From Clostridium sp. 26_21 (GTDB lineage: Bacteria; Bacillota; Clostridia; TANB77; CAG-508), in NCBI GenBank assembly GCA_001915995.1, contig MNRO01000019.1, positions 62,001 to 126,000 on the forward strand: a stretch of DNA of 64,000 bases. Direction: 5' to 3'. The stretch's first letter is position 1. Every line of letters begins with the position of its first letter. Shown piece by piece: positions 62,265 through 64,000 of this stretch. The notes under the pieces are model-generated. The model was not told where the DNA came from. It ran no database searches and was given only the letters and a program-made list of their open reading frames with translations. The position numbers and the translations under genes were made by a program.

Positions 62265-63560
62265 ATGGAAGAAACACAAAAAATACAAGATAAAAAAACA
62301 AATACAAAACTATTTCCAATATATAAAATGTTCTCTTGGGATTTGCTATTTTACTATTCAATAATATACTTATTCTTAACACAAGCAAAAAACTTTTCTG
62401 CATCAGAAGTATTATTAGCAGAATCATTTTTTACAGCATCATGTTTATTGTTACAGATTCCAATAGGTTTATTGGTAGATAAATTCGGTAAAAAAAATAG
62501 TTTAATTTTTGCTAATATATGTATGTGTGTATTTATTACTATTTTATTATTTATAAATAATTATAAAATGTTATTATTAGCTAATTTTATTGATGCAATA
62601 GGTTATGTTATAAAGGGTGTTTGTGAAACAAACATTCTTTATGACTCACTTCCAAAAGGTGAAAAAAGAGGAACATTATATTCTAGTATAGATGGTGTTG
62701 GAGCAGCAAGATATTATGTAATTGATGCAATAACATCAATTATAGCAGGTATCACATTTGCGATTGATCCATATATACCAGTAGTTTTATGCTTAATAGT
62801 TAATATTATTGCATTAATATTATCAACAAGATTCAAACACATTCAAAGTCAAAGAGAAGAATATTCAAAAGAAACTGCAAGACAATATTTCAAAGAATTA
62901 AGAGAAGCAATTAAATTTACATTTAATTCAAAAAGGATGTTGTGTTTAATGTTATTTTTTGGACTGATGTCAGGTTTAACATATAATTTATCAACATATA
63001 GAAGTAATATTTTAAATAGCATAAATATACCAGCACAATATTTTGGAGTAATCTTTGCAATTATTCAAATAATGGCCGGGATATGTTCTAAAGGACAGGG
63101 TGGGTTACATAAAAGATTTAAAAATAATACATTATCAGTCTTAGGAATTCCATATGTTGCATCATGTTTTATTATTGGATGTTTAGTGGATAGTTTTGGA
63201 GAAAGTGTATCAAATATTGTAGTAATACTATTTATACTTCAAGGAGCTATAAAAGGAGCATATAATGTTTTAATTTATAGATATTTAAATAATTTCACAA
63301 ATAGAAGAATAAGAGTAAAACTTGCAACAATAAGAAATATGTTTTTTAATATGATATCAATTTTAATAAGTTTATTAGGCTCATTCTTATTAAAAGTAAC
63401 AACATCTGGAAACACATTTTTAATTGTTGGAGGTATATGTACTGTATGTATGGTACTTTTATTAGATTATATGAGAGGAAAAGTTGGTTTAAAACCAGAG
63501 AAATACAATAAAGAAGACTTGAAATATAGTTCATTAAACGAAGGAGGAAATTTAAAATGA
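62265..63560 (+). CDS. Major facilitator superfamily transporter
   Basis: The 431-residue protein has about twelve membrane segments, a short polar N-terminus and the MFS loop motif after TM2 (GLLVDKFGKK). The central cytoplasmic loop (KHIQSQREEYSKETARQYFK) separates the two six-helix halves. The substrate cannot be inferred. AGAGGT precedes the ATG. Its stop overlaps the pfkA ATG (ATGA), so the two are translationally coupled, and the gene may be part of the pta-ackA operon. A metabolite or end-product exporter would fit the context. Confidence 0.85.
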   Translation: MEETQKIQDKKTNTKLFPIYKMFSWDLLFYYSIIYLFLTQAKNFSASEVLLAESFFTASCLLLQIPIGLLVDKFGKKNSLIFANICMCVFITILLFINNYKMLLLANFIDAIGYVIKGVCETNILYDSLPKGEKRGTLYSSIDGVGAARYYVIDAITSIIAGITFAIDPYIPVVLCLIVNIIALILSTRFKHIQSQREEYSKETARQYFKELREAIKFTFNSKRMLCLMLFFGLMSGLTYNLSTYRSNILNSINIPAQYFGVIFAIIQIMAGICSKGQGGLHKRFKNNTLSVLGIPYVASCFIIGCLVDSFGESVSNIVVILFILQGAIKGAYNVLIYRYLNNFTNRRIRVKLATIRNMFFNMISILISLLGSFLLKVTTSGNTFLIVGGICTVCMVLLLDYMRGKVGLKPEKYNKEDLKYSSLNEGGNLK

Positions 63561-64000
63561 TAAGAAAAGTTGCTATATTAGCAAATGGTGGAGATGTATC
63601 AGGATTTAATGCAGTTATAAGAGCAATTGTAAAAACTGCTGAAAACAATGGTATAGATTGTTATGGATTTATAGATGGATATAATGGCTTATTAAAAAAT
63701 AATTATGAAAAATTAAGTACAGCAAATGATGAACATGCATCAGGAATATTACAAAAAGGTGGTTCAATAATTGGATCATCAACAAATGCAAATGTATTTC
63801 ATTACAAAGTTGAAGAAAACGGAGAAACTGTTTATAAAGATTTATCAGATGTATGTGTAGAAAATATCAAAAAAGATGGATTTGATTGTTTATTTACACT
63901 TGGAGGAGATGGAACACAAAAATCAGCAAGAGATTTTTCTACAAAAGGAATAAATGTAATTGGAGTTCCAAAAACAATAGATAATGATGTTGCTTGTACA
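63557..64000 (+). CDS. pfkA: 6-phosphofructokinase, 3'-truncated by window edge
   Basis: The first 148 residues are visible. They show ILANGGDVSGFNAVIRAIV (nucleotide/phosphate loop), the second site TLGGDGTQKSARDF and GVPKTIDNDV. GGDGT carries Gly at the position that favours ATP, while PKTIDND has Lys at the position typical of the PPi/mixed group III enzymes, so donor specificity is open. It phosphorylates fructose-6-phosphate in glycolysis. AAGGAGG lies upstream, and the ATG overlaps the MFS stop. Confidence 0.92.
   Translation, partial: MIRKVAILANGGDVSGFNAVIRAIVKTAENNGIDCYGFIDGYNGLLKNNYEKLSTANDEHASGILQKGGSIIGSSTNANVFHYKVEENGETVYKDLSDVCVENIKKDGFDCLFTLGGDGTQKSARDFSTKGINVIGVPKTIDNDVACT

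Noticed and set aside
1..64000. CRISPR array, IS elements, prophage, rRNA or tRNA genes
   Set aside because: No regularly spaced repeats, transposase or integrase motifs, or RNA-gene cloverleafs were seen in the window.

Overview
The window is about one quarter GC by eye. It reads as the chromosome of an anaerobic, spore-forming, low-GC Clostridia-type Firmicute. The evidence is spoIVA, a GerA-family germination receptor subunit, a GerQ-like coat protein, rubrerythrin, a T-box before glyS, an SD-type prfB frameshift, a pta-ackA acetate pathway and strong AT-rich codon bias (ATA for Ile, AGA for Arg). No rRNA, tRNA, IS element, phage module or CRISPR array was seen. Most promoters are near-consensus sigma-A type with a 17-bp spacer, often with an extended -10 (TG one base before TATAAT).

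Layout. 1-6.2 kb: a truncated transglutaminase-like gene, a Cys-rich membrane protein, a CAP/SLH surface protein and a DUF4153-DUF2975-XRE operon. 6.3-16.9 kb: a SipW-type secretion operon with a signal peptidase, four small SipW-type substrates (one frameshifted), a 2,290-residue surface protein with three FGE/C-type-lectin-like domains, and a membrane-anchored protein. 16.9-23.8 kb: spoIVA, a UDP-sugar pyrophosphorylase with a left-handed beta-helix partner, mutS2 and an unknown gene. 23.9-31.7 kb: a Wadjet/Mks-like SMC operon (JetA-, JetB- and JetC-like) with no JetD nuclease, then a separately transcribed HExxH protein. 31.7-32.1 kb: a gene-poor stretch with a predicted RNA pseudoknot, a long hairpin and a 30-codon ORF, followed by rubrerythrin. 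32.7-40.6 kb: a GerA subunit, a second transglutaminase-like protein, prfB, T-box-glyS and glmM. 40.6-43.4 kb: a WG-repeat-like protein and an HD-domain protein with unusual codon use, separated by a dispersed two-hairpin element also present at 0.5 kb. 43.5-51 kb: VOC protein, Ham1-family protein, an SsuABC-type ABC transporter with a frameshifted permease, small unknowns, hisS and a HlyIII protein. 51-58.7 kb: a thioester/Cna-B surface protein ending abruptly at LPVTG-Y, deoD, GerQ-like protein, rdgB and an M6 metalloprotease with SLH repeats. 58.7-64 kb: pta, two tandem ackA genes, an MFS transporter and a truncated pfkA.

The observation most worth following is translational. By eye, only four in-frame CGG codons occur in the window. 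Two lie exactly at the only two non-prfB reading-frame breaks (8579 and 45910), both in the context T-CGGA, where skipping the C restores a full family protein. That could be +1 frameshifting at a near-unused codon, or coincident indels. The JetD-less SMC operon, the possible type III toxin-antitoxin remnant before rubrerythrin and the triple FGE-like giant are the other leads.
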